A stretch of 64,000 nucleotides of DNA from Polaromonas sp. (lineage in GTDB: Bacteria > Pseudomonadota > Gammaproteobacteria > Burkholderiales > Burkholderiaceae_C). Within the stretch, counting starts at the first letter, position 1, and each line of letters opens with the position of its first letter. The notes under the pieces were generated by a model that was given only the letters and a program-made list of their open reading frames with translations, did no database searches and was not told the DNA's origin. Shown in pieces: positions 33,640-42,800 of the stretch. The stretch spans positions 1 to 64,000 of the forward strand of contig NZ_JAUYEY010000027.1 in assembly GCF_030689685.1 (NCBI RefSeq). The letters are read 5' to 3'. Both the position numbers and the translations under genes were made by a program.

Positions 33640-35055
33640 ATGACCACGCCCGCCCCTTCTCTGCGCTTCTTGTTCGACACCCAGCACCGCGCCAGCCGCG
33701 CGCAAATTGATGTGCCGCTGGCCTTGCGCCGCGAGCGCTTGCTGCGTGTGCGCCGCCTGCTCGATGAGCATGGCAGTGCGCTGGCGCAGGCCGTGCAGCA
33801 GGACTTTGGCGTGCGCTCGCCGCAGCTCACCGAGATTGCCGACCTGTTTGTGCTGCGCTCCTTGCTGTCGAACAGCTTGAAAAACCTGGCGACATGGATG
33901 AAACCCGTGAAGGTCGGCACGCCGCTGTACCTGCTGCCGGCGCGCGCTTTTTTGCAGCGCCAGCCGCTGGGCGTGGTGGGTGTGGTGTCGCCCTGGAACT
34001 ACCCGGTGCAGTTGTCGCTGGGCCCGGTCATCACCGCGCTGGCGGCCGGCAACCGCGTGATGCTCAAGCCGAGCGAGCTGACACCGGCCACCTCTGCGCT
34101 ACTGGAGAAACTGCTGGGCGAGGTGTTTGCGCCTGACGAGGTGTGTGTGGTGCAGGGTGACGGCGCGGTGGCGGCAGAATTTGCCAGACTGCCGTTTGAC
34201 CATTTGTTCTTCACCGGCTCCACCGCCGTGGGCCGCAAGGTGGCCGAGGCCGCCGCCGTCAACCTGACGCCGACCACACTGGAGCTCGGCGGCAAGTCGC
34301 CTTGCATGGTCGATGCGTCCTGCGACCTTGACGCCGCCGCCATCAAGATCGCCCACGGCAAGCTGCTCAACGCGGGGCAGACCTGCATTGCGCCCGACTA
34401 TGTGTTGTTGCCCAGCGGCAAGGAAGCCGCGTTTGGCGAAGCCTTTGCCCGTGCCGTGGCCACGCTGTTCCCCACCATTGCAGGCAACCCCGACTACGCG
34501 GCCATCATCACCCCGCGCCACCATGAGCGTCTGCAGGCTTTGCTGGCCCAGGCCGAGGCCGGCGGCGCACGCTTGCAGGTGGTGAATCCTGGCAATGCGG
34601 CAGCCACCGATTCACGGCAGATGGCGCCTGTGCTGGTGTTCAATGTCGCCGCCGACGCCAGGCTGCTCAGCGAAGAAATATTTGGCCCCATCTTGCCGGT
34701 GCTGGGCTACGGAACCCTGGACGAAGCCGTCAACTACATCAACGCCCGGCCGCGCCCGCTGGCGCTGTACTGGTTCGGTACCGATGCGGCGGCGCGCGAC
34801 GCCGTGCTGGCCCGCACTGTCAGCGGCGGCGTGACCGTCAACGACACGCTGATGCACATTGCCCACGAGAATCTGCCCTTCGGTGGCGTCGGCGACAGCG
34901 GCTGGGGCAGCTACCACGGCGAGGCCGGCTTTCTGCGCCTGACGCAGCAAAAACCGGTGCTGGTGCAGTCGAAATGGGCGAGCGGGGATTTGTTTTACCC
35001 GCCTTATGGCAAGCGGTTTGATCAGGTGATGGGTTTGCTGAAGCGGTTGATTTGA
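33640..35055 (+). CDS. aldehyde dehydrogenase, coniferyl-aldehyde type
   Basis: A 471-residue NAD(P)-dependent aldehyde dehydrogenase. VGVVSPWNYPVQLSLGPV, the Glu-containing TLELGGKSPCMVD and the catalytic Cys in NAGQTCIAPDYVLLP are present. The short length and the ending LPFGGVGDSGWGSYHGEAGF are typical of the coniferyl aldehyde dehydrogenase (CalB) group of medium-chain enzymes. ATG 33640 is preferred; the frame extends 28 codons upstream without support. Confidence 0.88.
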   Translation: MTTPAPSLRFLFDTQHRASRAQIDVPLALRRERLLRVRRLLDEHGSALAQAVQQDFGVRSPQLTEIADLFVLRSLLSNSLKNLATWMKPVKVGTPLYLLPARAFLQRQPLGVVGVVSPWNYPVQLSLGPVITALAAGNRVMLKPSELTPATSALLEKLLGEVFAPDEVCVVQGDGAVAAEFARLPFDHLFFTGSTAVGRKVAEAAAVNLTPTTLELGGKSPCMVDASCDLDAAAIKIAHGKLLNAGQTCIAPDYVLLPSGKEAAFGEAFARAVATLFPTIAGNPDYAAIITPRHHERLQALLAQAEAGGARLQVVNPGNAAATDSRQMAPVLVFNVAADARLLSEEIFGPILPVLGYGTLDEAVNYINARPRPLALYWFGTDAAARDAVLARTVSGGVTVNDTLMHIAHENLPFGGVGDSGWGSYHGEAGFLRLTQQKPVLVQSKWASGDLFYPPYGKRFDQVMGLLKRLI

Positions 35056-35094
35056 TGATGCCGGAGGTGGTTGTCGCATCTCATACAGGTAGGT

Positions 35095-35976
35095 TCACCG
35101 CCCAGCCCCAAACACCTGCACCCAGTAAATCGCCGACGTGCTCCAGGTGTTCACCACAAACGCGGCGCCCATTTCAACAAAAGCCGGCGACATGATGTTG
35201 GCGCAGTGGCTGGGGCTGTCCAGCCAGCCTTGCACGGCCAGGTCGGGCGTCATCTGGCCGGCGGCCAGGTTTTCGCCGATGCTGCGCCAGCGGTAGCCCA
35301 TGCGTGTGGCGCGACCGGCCACCGTGCTGCCGTCCCGCGCGGTGTGGTTGAAGTAGCTGTGCCGCGCCATGTCGGCGGCGTGGCCTGCGGCAACTTCTGT
35401 CAGCAAGGACTGGTGCAACAGGGGCGGCACGGCGACAAACAGCTCGCTACCGCAGCGCCTGGGCTGGGCGCGTGCGGCGTTGACCAGCGCCAAGATGCGG
35501 GCTTCGACTTGCTCGCCCTGCGCGGCGGCGGGCGCGGCAAAGGGTTGGGCCACCACCACCCAGAGATGGTTGCCGCGCTGGTGAAAACCGGCGTCTGTCA
35601 TGGGCAGGTGCATCACCGCCGCGCAGGCCTTGCCCAGTGTTTTTGGCAGCAGTACCGCCGGCCCGGTCGATGAGCGTACGGTAATTTGTGTGGCATGCAC
35701 CGAGCGGTAGTTTGCGGCTTTGAGGGCATCGTCGAGCTTGCTGCCATCGGCCAGCAATGCAGCGACGCGCGACAGGGCTGCGTTTTCACGCAGCGCCGGC
35801 GTCCGCGCCGGGCCTTCACCGCAGCCCTGCTGCCGGATGGTGTTGATTGCGCGCAGCAGCGTCGGGTGCTCCGGCGCGGGCGACTGCGCGTAAAGCGGTG
35901 TACTGATTGCCAGCAGGCTGAAAGCGAGGCAAGCCGCCGCTATCTTGCTGGTTGTTGTGCAGACCGGGAAGTTCAT
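35095..35976 (-). CDS. exported protein with one intact and one degenerate CAP (SCP-like) domain
   Basis: A 293-residue protein with a signal peptide (CLAFSLLAISTPLYAQ). The C-terminal 135 residues are a CAP domain: ILALVNAARAQPRRCG, YFNHTARDGSTVAGRATRMGYRWRSIGENLAAGQ, VQGWLDSPSHCANIMSPAFVEMGAAF. The N-terminal half (LLRAINTIRQQGCGEGP...LRENAALSRVAALLADGS) looks like a second CAP domain that lost its core motifs. Function of bacterial CAP proteins is mostly unknown. No operon partner is visible. Confidence 0.82.
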   Translation of the reverse strand: MNFPVCTTTSKIAAACLAFSLLAISTPLYAQSPAPEHPTLLRAINTIRQQGCGEGPARTPALRENAALSRVAALLADGSKLDDALKAANYRSVHATQITVRSSTGPAVLLPKTLGKACAAVMHLPMTDAGFHQRGNHLWVVVAQPFAAPAAAQGEQVEARILALVNAARAQPRRCGSELFVAVPPLLHQSLLTEVAAGHAADMARHSYFNHTARDGSTVAGRATRMGYRWRSIGENLAAGQMTPDLAVQGWLDSPSHCANIMSPAFVEMGAAFVVNTWSTSAIYWVQVFGAGR

Positions 35977-36046
35977 CGGGCCATGATAGCTACGCGGGGC
36001 GGCTTCACAGTTCCGACGCCCTGGTCAGTTGTCAAGATGCTCTGTT

Positions 36047-36103
36047 TTTGATAGCTGTTCACGCCCGCTGGATATGGGCTAGAGGCCTTTTTTGTTCTGA
36101 AAG
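36047..36103 (+). repeat. TGATAGCTG repeat overlapping the end of the AraC gene
   Basis: TTTTTGATAGCTGTTCACGC, then GGATATGGGCTAGAGGCC and TTTTTTGTTCTG. This is the clearest copy. The CTA in GGGCTAGAGG is, on the other strand, the stop codon of the AraC-family gene, so the repeat forms its 3' end. Confidence 0.65.
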
Positions 36104-36966
36104 TAACTCGGCGACTGACCCATGGCGGCCTTGAACATCGCCGAAAACGCGCTGTCACTGGCGTAGCCACTGGCCGCTGCGACCTGGCTGACCGGCGTGC
36201 CGCGCGCCAGCAGTGGCAGCGCATGCGCCAGGATGGCCTGCTGGCGCCATTGCTGGTAGCTGGTGCCGAGTTCGTCGCGGAACAGGCGCGCCATGGTGCG
36301 TTCGCTGGCGCCCATGTCGGCCGCCCACTCGGCCAGCGTGGCGCGCTCGGCTGGCGCGCGCAGCACGGCCTCGCACAGCGCGCGCAGGCGCTTGTCGCCA
36401 TGCTCCGCGTGTGGCATGGGCACACCCAGCGGCTGGGTGTCGGCGTGGGTGATCTCGTCGATCAACAGGCCGCTGAGCATGGCCTCGCGCGTGACGCCCA
36501 GACGGGAGTCTTCGTGTGCGTCAAGGGCCAGCACCATTTCCCGCAGCAGCGGCGACACCACAATCACCCGGCAACCTTGCCAGCCGGCGGGCGTGGTGTC
36601 GGCATGGAGGTAGAGCGTGCGGAACTCCGCAGCCTCCAGCACGTTGATGGCGTGCAAGGCGCCGGGCGCGATCCAGACCGCGCGGGAGGGCGGCACGATG
36701 TAGGTGACTTCATCCGGCGTGGCGGCTGTCACCTGCAGGATGCCGCTGGCGCAGTAGGCCAGTTGCGCCCAGCCGTGGCGGTGCGGCTTGAAGTGGGTGT
36801 CGGCCGGCATGCTGCGGGCGCGCACACGCACCGGTCGCGCCGGGCTGGGCGTGAAGGCGTCAATGCCGTCCACCGAGATCAGGGCCGGACGTGCAGGGAA
36901 GGGGCTGGAAGGGCGTGGCACGGTTTGGCTGAAATTCGCTAAATTATGTCTTTCTGTCGCATTCAA
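36079..36966 (-). CDS. AraC-family transcriptional regulator
   Basis: A 295-residue regulator. The N-terminal part is a cupin-type sensor (FKPHRHGWAQLAYCASGILQVTAATPDEVTYIVPPSRAVWIAPG). The C-terminal 100 residues are the AraC double helix-turn-helix (LAEWAADMGASERTMARLFRDELGTSYQQWRQQ, PVSQVAAASGYASDSAFSAMFKAAMGQSPSYF). It is divergent from an MFS transporter gene with only 29 bases between the starts, so it likely controls that transporter. Confidence 0.9.
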   Translation of the reverse strand: MNATERHNLANFSQTVPRPSSPFPARPALISVDGIDAFTPSPARPVRVRARSMPADTHFKPHRHGWAQLAYCASGILQVTAATPDEVTYIVPPSRAVWIAPGALHAINVLEAAEFRTLYLHADTTPAGWQGCRVIVVSPLLREMVLALDAHEDSRLGVTREAMLSGLLIDEITHADTQPLGVPMPHAEHGDKRLRALCEAVLRAPAERATLAEWAADMGASERTMARLFRDELGTSYQQWRQQAILAHALPLLARGTPVSQVAAASGYASDSAFSAMFKAAMGQSPSYFQNKKGL

Positions 36967-36995
36967 GAATCCAGGCCCGATATTACGATAGCGCC

Positions 36996-38234
36996 ATGCG
37001 CATCACAAGCACCCTGAATCCGCCGGCGCTCAACCCCGTCAGCCTGCGCCAGGACGCCGGCGTGATCGGCCTGGTCGGCCTGGCGCACATGATCAGCCAC
37101 TTCAGCCAGCTGCTGCTGGCGCCGCTGTTTCCCTGGCTCAAGGAAGAATTCGGGGTGAGTTACGCAGAGCTTGGTTTTTTGATGACGATTTTTTTCGTGG
37201 TGTCCTGCGCGGTGCAGACGCTGTCGGGTTTTGTGGTGGACCGTTTCGGCCCGCGTCCGATTCTGTTCGCCGGCCTGAGCCTGCTCGGCATTGCGGCCTT
37301 TGGTTATGCGGCCAGCACCAGCTACTGGATGCTGGCGGCCTTCGCCGTGGTCGCGGGCATAGGCAACGGCGTGTTCCACCCGGTGGACTACACGCTGATC
37401 AACCGCAAGGTCAGCGCGCCGCGCCTGGGCCACGCCTACAGTGTGCACGGCATCACCGGCAGCCTGGGCTGGGCGCTGGCGCCAGCGCTGGTGGTGACGC
37501 TGACCTTTGCATATTCGTGGCGCGTTGCGCTGATGGCCGCCGGCGCGCTGGCCTTTGGGGTGCTGGCCGTGCTGCTGTTCAACCGCGACAAGCTCACACT
37601 CGTGGTGGCGCCGCCGGTCAAAGGTGCGGCGGCGGTCGACGGCTCGCTGGACTTCCTCAAGATCCCGGCGGTGTGGATGTGTTTTGCGTTTTTCTTCTGG
37701 TACGCGATTGTGCTGAGCGTGGTGCAGACCTTTGCGCCGGAAGCCGCGCGCCAGTTGCATGACGTGCCTCTGGGCCTGGTGGCCATGTGCCTGACGATTT
37801 ACATGGTGTGCAGCGCCGGCGGCATGGTGGCGGGCGGTTTTCTGGCGTCCGACCCGGCGCGCTGCGAGCGCATCGTCGGTGCCGGCTTCGGCATGGCTGC
37901 GGTCATGGCGCTGGTGCTGGCACTGGGCAGCTTCCCGGCCTGGGTGGTGCCGGTGCTGTTTGGCTTGATGGGTTTTTCGTCGGGCATCGCCGGGCCGTCG
38001 CGTGACCTGCTGGTCAAACGCTCGACCCCTGAAAACGCCTCGGGCCGCGTCTATGGCGTGGTCTACGCGGGTCTGGACATCGGCCAGGCCGTGTCGCCGC
38101 TGATCTTCGGTCTGATGATGGACCACCAGATGTACCGTGGCGTGTTGCTGGGGCTGGCACTGATGCTGGGTGTGCTGATTGCCAGCGCCTTTAACGTGCG
38201 GCGTGCGCGGCGCACGCCGCTGGTCATGGCCTGA
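36996..38234 (+). CDS. MFS transporter
   Basis: A 412-residue membrane protein with about 12 helices. Early segment GLAHMISHFSQLLLAPLFPWLKEEFGVSYAELGFLMTIFFVVS, and the MFS loop VVDRFGPRPILFAG. Its group is close to fosmidomycin-resistance-type transporters, where HxxxH near helix 1 is common (HMISHFSQ). Substrate unknown. Likely controlled by the divergent AraC regulator. Confidence 0.87.
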   Translation: MRITSTLNPPALNPVSLRQDAGVIGLVGLAHMISHFSQLLLAPLFPWLKEEFGVSYAELGFLMTIFFVVSCAVQTLSGFVVDRFGPRPILFAGLSLLGIAAFGYAASTSYWMLAAFAVVAGIGNGVFHPVDYTLINRKVSAPRLGHAYSVHGITGSLGWALAPALVVTLTFAYSWRVALMAAGALAFGVLAVLLFNRDKLTLVVAPPVKGAAAVDGSLDFLKIPAVWMCFAFFFWYAIVLSVVQTFAPEAARQLHDVPLGLVAMCLTIYMVCSAGGMVAGGFLASDPARCERIVGAGFGMAAVMALVLALGSFPAWVVPVLFGLMGFSSGIAGPSRDLLVKRSTPENASGRVYGVVYAGLDIGQAVSPLIFGLMMDHQMYRGVLLGLALMLGVLIASAFNVRRARRTPLVMA

Positions 38235-38264
38235 ACATCATTTTGTGTAAACGCTTCAAGGTGC

Positions 38265-39170
38265 TCATGCAGGAGGCGCCTGCGCAGCCGGCGCTCGCCG
38301 CTTCTCACTGACCAGCACGTACAGGCCGGAGGCTATCAACAGCGCGATGCCGAACCAGGCCAGCGTGTTCGGCACCTCGCCCCACACGCCGTAGCCCAGC
38401 ACCAGCGCAAACAGCAGGCCGCTGTAGCGAAAGGGCGCAACCAGCGTCATCTCGCCGTGGCGCATGCTGTTGATGATGAAGTAGTAGCCACCTGTGAGGA
38501 ACACGGAGGCCAGGCCCAGGAGCCCGAACTCGAACAGGCCGAAGGACTGCCAGCCCTGCAGCAGCGAGCCCACGCCCGACACCACCGTGACCGCGACCGC
38601 CGTGGCCAGCGTGATCAGGATGGACGGAATGCCGGCGTGAATGCGGCGCGTCATCAGGTCGCGCGCGGCATGAAACAGCGTGCCCAGCAGGCAGACCAGC
38701 GCCCAGGTGTTGAAGCCTTCCGCACGCGGCTGGATCACCAATAGCACACCCAGGAAGCCGAAACCGACCGCCAGCCAGCGCGCGCCGCGCACGCGCTCGG
38801 CCATGAAGAGCGCGGCAAACATTGTCATGAACAGCGGCGCAGCCAGGTTGATGGCGGTGGCGTTGCCGATCGGCAGGTGAAACAGCGAGCCCAGGTAAAG
38901 CATGGTGGCGATGGCATCCACCAGCGCGCGGACCGCAACCCAGCCGCGCGTGGCTTCGCGCAGGCGGGGCGTGGCGCCCAGCGCGTGGGCGACGGCCAGC
39001 ACCAGCAGCACCGACATGAAGCCGCGAATGAAGATCAGTTGCGCACTGGGCATGCTCTGGCTGGCAAATTTGACCAGCGCGTCGTTGGTGACGAAGCAGC
39101 CCATCGCACCCACCATGCAAATGATGCTGCGCCGGTTGGCGGCGGCTGCGGCAGAATTGAGCAGGCTCAT
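38265..39170 (-). CDS. EamA/DMT-family transporter
   Basis: A 301-residue membrane protein of two five-helix EamA repeats: IICMVGAMGCFVTNDALVKFASQSMPSAQLIFIRGFMSVLLV in the first and GEMTLVAPFRYSGLLFALVLGYGVWGEVPNTLAWFGIALLIASGLYVLV at the end. The frame starts seven codons upstream; ATG 39170 (MSLLNS) is preferred but not certain. It converges with the MFS gene. Substrate unknown. Confidence 0.85.
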   Translation of the reverse strand: MSLLNSAAAAANRRSIICMVGAMGCFVTNDALVKFASQSMPSAQLIFIRGFMSVLLVLAVAHALGATPRLREATRGWVAVRALVDAIATMLYLGSLFHLPIGNATAINLAAPLFMTMFAALFMAERVRGARWLAVGFGFLGVLLVIQPRAEGFNTWALVCLLGTLFHAARDLMTRRIHAGIPSILITLATAVAVTVVSGVGSLLQGWQSFGLFEFGLLGLASVFLTGGYYFIINSMRHGEMTLVAPFRYSGLLFALVLGYGVWGEVPNTLAWFGIALLIASGLYVLVSEKRRAPAAQAPPA

Positions 39171-39362
39171 GGCGCGGCGGCCAGGCCGCAAGTTTTGATT
39201 CGTCCCGACCTCGCCATGCGGCTTCCTTGAAAAAATGAAAGGCCTGTTTATACCCCGCTGCCTTGCCGCGTGATGCCGTTGTCCAGCACCTCGCCGCCGG
39301 ACGTCGCGTGTTCCTTCGCTTGGTGGATGGGCAAAACGACACGGGGTAGGCGTGACCCCGCA

Positions 39363-40454
39363 TCAACGACCGGCCAGGAATTGCGTCATGCGTTGCAACT
39401 CGTCATCGAGCGCCGCGCGAAATCCTGCATCGCGCGGCTTGGCATTGGCATAACCGAAGGTCGTTTGCAGCCCGCCCGCAGTATTCGTCACATTGGCCCA
39501 GCCGATCACACGCTCGTGCCACAACAGGGGCAAGGCGTAGTAACCAAACTGCCGCTTGGGCGCCGGCATATAGGCTTCGAACTTGTACGTCCAGCCCCAC
39601 AACAGCTCAAAGCGACGCCTGTCCCACACCAGCGGATCAAAAGGCGCGAGCAGGCGCACCGCTGTATCGGGTGCATGTTTTCGCGAAACCGGGTTTTCAT
39701 CGGCTGGCCAGTACCAGGTGGTGCCATCAATGCGGCAGCTCGCCAGTTCTTCGCGTGCCATTTTGAGGGCCGCCTGTGTTTGAGCCGACAGATGCGACGC
39801 GCCGTAGCCCAGCAGGCGCACGAGGTAGGTCAGGCTCGCCGCCGGCAGCGGCGCGTACTTGCGCACCACCAAGGCAATCAGCGCTGCGGCGCGTTGCGCG
39901 CAAGCGGCGGCGCTGTCATCGGCTGGCGCGTGTGCCACGGTTTCGTAGAGACGTGTGCCGCTGTCACGCCCTGCCACGCGCAGCAGGCCGCGGTAGTGCA
40001 GGCTATCGAGCAGGTGGGTGCTTGCGTTGCTGGAGCCGCCCCAGTAGTTTTTGACGCGGCCATGCGCGAAGTGTTGCTCCACCTCGCGTGGATGCACAGT
40101 CCCGCGCTCGCGCACAAAGGCCAGCACGTCCTCGGCCTTACGCCGCGTATCGGCATCCCAGGCACGCCTGGCCTGCCGCGGATGCATTAACGCCAGATGT
40201 TCGCGTGGCAGAAAGCCGTAGTTGACGAGGCAGTCTTCCTTGATCGCTAGCTTGGTGTAACGGCTTTCCATATCACCCGCGCGGTAGTCTTTCACGCGGT
40301 GGCGCAGCGTGAGGTCTTGCGCACGCGCCGGCGCGCGTATCGGGTCGGCCTGCACGAAGCCCAGCCGCCGGATCACGCGCAGCAGTGTGGTGGGCGGAAA
40401 AAGGGTGCGCGCCACGGCGTAGCGGCGTAGGTCGTCAAGGGTTGAGTCAGCCAT
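39363..40454 (-). CDS. YcaQ/AlkX-like winged-helix DNA glycosylase family protein
   Basis: A 363-residue protein of the crosslink-repair glycosylase family (winged-helix domains, former DUF1006). LGFVQADPIRAPARAQDLTLRHRVKDYRAG holds the QxD motif used in catalysis by E. coli YcaQ. YGFLPREHLALMHPR, FAHGRVKNYWGGSSNASTHLLDSLHYRGLLRVAGR and the C-terminal PLLWHERVIGWANV follow. It would unhook DNA interstrand crosslinks, but the function is by family only. Confidence 0.8.
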   Translation of the reverse strand: MADSTLDDLRRYAVARTLFPPTTLLRVIRRLGFVQADPIRAPARAQDLTLRHRVKDYRAGDMESRYTKLAIKEDCLVNYGFLPREHLALMHPRQARRAWDADTRRKAEDVLAFVRERGTVHPREVEQHFAHGRVKNYWGGSSNASTHLLDSLHYRGLLRVAGRDSGTRLYETVAHAPADDSAAACAQRAAALIALVVRKYAPLPAASLTYLVRLLGYGASHLSAQTQAALKMAREELASCRIDGTTWYWPADENPVSRKHAPDTAVRLLAPFDPLVWDRRRFELLWGWTYKFEAYMPAPKRQFGYYALPLLWHERVIGWANVTNTAGGLQTTFGYANAKPRDAGFRAALDDELQRMTQFLAGR

Positions 40455-40502
40455 GCAGTGAATTTCAGCACATTCGACTGCAATCCGCTGAAGCTGGCTC
40501 GA

Positions 40503-41381
40503 TCAGACGGCGCTGCGATGCCGTTCGATGCAGACGTCCAGCGTTTCGGCGCCGGGGCGTTGCCACCAGTCGAGTGTCGAAAAAATTTCAACCTCGCTGA
40601 AACCGGCGAAACCCGCGTCTTCCACCCAGCCGCGAATCTTTTTGAGTTCCACCACGCCATCACCCATCATGCCGCGGTCGGAGAGCAGGTCGCGCGTCGG
40701 CGTGAGCCAGTCGCACACGTGGTAGGCCAGCAAGCGTTCCTTGCCTGCGCGGGCGATTTGCTGCTGCAGCTTGGGATCCCACCAGACGTGATAGATGTCG
40801 AGCGCCACACCCAACATGCCGCTTTTGCCGGCGTCGAGTTCGTCGCAGAGGTCGAGTGCATGTTCCAGCGTGTTGATGCAGGCGCGGTCGGCCGCCTGCA
40901 TGGGGTGCAGCGGTTCTATGGCCAGCGGCATGCCGACTTCGCGTGCATACTCGAGCGAGGCGGCGATGCCGTCACGCACCTCGTTGCGGGCGCGGGTCAG
41001 GTCCGTGTAGGCGGCCTTGCCTTCCAGTGCGCCGGGCAGGGCGCCGACGACCAGCACCACACAAGGTGCGTTCAGTGTCTTGGCCTCATCGATGGCGCGG
41101 CGGTTGTCGTCCAGCGCGGCTTTTATGCCGGTGGCATCGGCAGCGGGGAAAAAGCCGCCGCGGCAGTAGCCTGAGAGGCCTATGTCGTGTGCCTTCAACT
41201 GCTTGGCGACCTTGTCGAGTCCAACAGCCTCCACCTGGTCGCGCCAGGGGTTGATGGCGCGTATGCCGCGTTCGGCGCACTGGTCGATGATGCGGTCCAG
41301 CGGCACCTCGGCGCCCGCTTGTTTGCGCACCGTGGCGGTGTTGATGGACAGCCAGTTGTGGCCCTGGGAGAAATCACGCAT
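40503..41381 (-). CDS. sugar phosphate isomerase/epimerase-family TIM-barrel protein
   Basis: A 292-residue TIM barrel of the xylose-isomerase-like/AP endonuclease 2 family: GIRAINPWRDQVEAVGLDKVAKQLKAHDIGLSGYCRGGFFP, VGMPLAIEPLHPMQAADRACINTLEHALDL and LGVALDIYHVWWDP carry the metal-binding Glu, Asp and His. Its stop-to-start distance from the DUF993 gene is four bases, so it is the last gene of the cluster. A sugar or inositol derivative is a likely substrate. No experimentally known gene name applies. Confidence 0.85.
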   Translation of the reverse strand: MRDFSQGHNWLSINTATVRKQAGAEVPLDRIIDQCAERGIRAINPWRDQVEAVGLDKVAKQLKAHDIGLSGYCRGGFFPAADATGIKAALDDNRRAIDEAKTLNAPCVVLVVGALPGALEGKAAYTDLTRARNEVRDGIAASLEYAREVGMPLAIEPLHPMQAADRACINTLEHALDLCDELDAGKSGMLGVALDIYHVWWDPKLQQQIARAGKERLLAYHVCDWLTPTRDLLSDRGMMGDGVVELKKIRGWVEDAGFAGFSEVEIFSTLDWWQRPGAETLDVCIERHRSAV

Positions 41382-41385
41382 CGGA

Positions 41386-42573
41386 TCAGCCTTCCACGCC
41401 GTGCAGGGCCAGCAGTGTTTGCATACGATGCACCGCCAGCTCGGGCTGTTTCAGCAGGTTCGCCGCATCGGCCAGGCGGAACAACTCGGCGAAGTGTTGC
41501 AAGGAACGTGTGCTTTGCTGGCCACCCACCATGGTGAAGTGGCTTTGGTGGCCGTTGAGCCAGGCCATGAAGACCACGCCAGTCTTGTAGAAACGCGTGG
41601 GCGCAGCAAAGATGTGGCGCGACAGCGGCACGGTGGGGCCGAGGATGGCGTGGAATTTGTCTACCTTGCCCTGGGCCAGTTCACCGAGTGCCGCGCTGGC
41701 GGCTGGCGCAATCGCATCGAAGATGCCCAGCAGCGCATCACTCTGGCCGTGGAACACTTCGCTGCCCTGGCCGTCACCGGCGATCAGCTCGGCGTAATTG
41801 AAGTCGTCGCCGGTGTACATGCGCACGCCGGCGGGCAGACGGCGGCGCATGGCGATTTCCTTGCCCTTGTCGAGTAGCGAGATCTTGATGCCGTCAACCT
41901 TGTCGGGGTGGGCGTTGATGATGCCCAGCGCGGTGTCCATTGCCGCGTCCACATGCTTCGATCCCCAATAGCCGGCCAGCGCCGGGTCGAACATCTCGCC
42001 CAGCCAGTGCAGCACCACCGGCTGTTTGGCCTGGCTCAGGATTCGGTCGTACACACGTTCATAGTCGGCCGGTGATTTGGCCACGCGGGCCAATGCGCGG
42101 CTGGCCATCACGATCAGTTTGCCGTCGAGTTTTTCAATCGCAGCCATCTGCTCTTCGTAGCCGGCAATGACTTCGTCAACTGTCTTGACGTTCTCCAGCA
42201 GCAGGTGGTCGGTGCCGCAGCCTGAAGCGACCAGCGCCCCCGGAATATCCTTGGCAGCTTCGAGTGAACAGCGGATCAATTCGAGCGAGGTCGGCCAGTC
42301 CAGGCCCATGCCGCGTTGCGCCGTGTCCATGGCTTCGGCCACACCCAGGCCCAGCGACCACAGGTGGCGGCGGTAGGCGATGGTCGCGTCCCAGTCGATG
42401 GCGCAGTGGACCCAGGGGTCCACCACGGCCAGCGGGTCGGCGACGACGTGCGCCGCCGAATAGGCGATGCGGTTGAAGGCCACGCCAGCCGCTGGCCGGA
42501 CGGGTGCGGTGCCGCGCAGCGCGTACTGCTGGAGGGTGCCGGCCTGCGTGGGCAGGGTGAGAGTCAAAGCCAT
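41386..42573 (-). CDS. DUF993 protein (dihydrodipicolinate synthase-like barrel)
   Basis: A 395-residue protein of the DUF993 family. The barrel has the DHDPS-like DKVDGIKISLLDKGKEIAM segment, where a Lys could form a Schiff base, and VHCAIDWDATIAYRRHLWSLGLGVAEAMDTAQRGMGLDWP near the start. An aldolase or lyase in carbohydrate breakdown is likely but unproven. ATG 42573 is preferred to a start seven codons upstream. It is placed between a Gfo/Idh/MocA dehydrogenase and a sugar isomerase-like gene. Confidence 0.8.
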   Translation of the reverse strand: MALTLTLPTQAGTLQQYALRGTAPVRPAAGVAFNRIAYSAAHVVADPLAVVDPWVHCAIDWDATIAYRRHLWSLGLGVAEAMDTAQRGMGLDWPTSLELIRCSLEAAKDIPGALVASGCGTDHLLLENVKTVDEVIAGYEEQMAAIEKLDGKLIVMASRALARVAKSPADYERVYDRILSQAKQPVVLHWLGEMFDPALAGYWGSKHVDAAMDTALGIINAHPDKVDGIKISLLDKGKEIAMRRRLPAGVRMYTGDDFNYAELIAGDGQGSEVFHGQSDALLGIFDAIAPAASAALGELAQGKVDKFHAILGPTVPLSRHIFAAPTRFYKTGVVFMAWLNGHQSHFTMVGGQQSTRSLQHFAELFRLADAANLLKQPELAVHRMQTLLALHGVEG

Positions 42574-42608
42574 GAAATCTACCTGTTGATGCAACTACTA
42601 AAGTCCGA

Positions 42609-42711
42609 TCCCCTCTCCCTTTGGGAGAGGGTTAGGGTGAGGGCTGGTGGTCCACTGACATTCCATGCACACGCCAGCCCTCACCCCTGCCCTCTCCCAG
42701 AGGGAGAGGGA
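42609..42711. repeat. compound inverted repeat with two CCCTCTCCC hairpins
   Basis: CCCTCTCCC-TTT-GGGAGAGGG (42611-42631) and CCCTCTCCC-AGA-GGGAGAGGG (42690-42710) flank a longer inverted pair, GGGTGAGGGCTGG against CCAGCCCTCACCC (42674-42686). The unit can fold as two small hairpins or as one long cruciform. It lies inside the sugar cluster between two genes of the same strand. Confidence 0.75.
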
Positions 42712-42751
42712 GTGAAACGGATGCGGGCGAAAACTTTATGCATCAAATATG

Positions 42752-42800
42752 CCTCTAGCCCTTGTCCAGAGGGCGTAAGCAGCTATCAAACTTATAGCGG
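42752..42800 (-). repeat. TGATAGCTG repeat at the end of the dehydrogenase gene
   Basis: On the minus strand it reads TTTGATAGCTGCTTACGCCC, then CTGGACAAGGGCTAGAGGC. It begins at the stop codon of the Gfo/Idh/MocA gene (TAA, 42794-42792) and so marks the 3' end of that gene. Confidence 0.6.
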
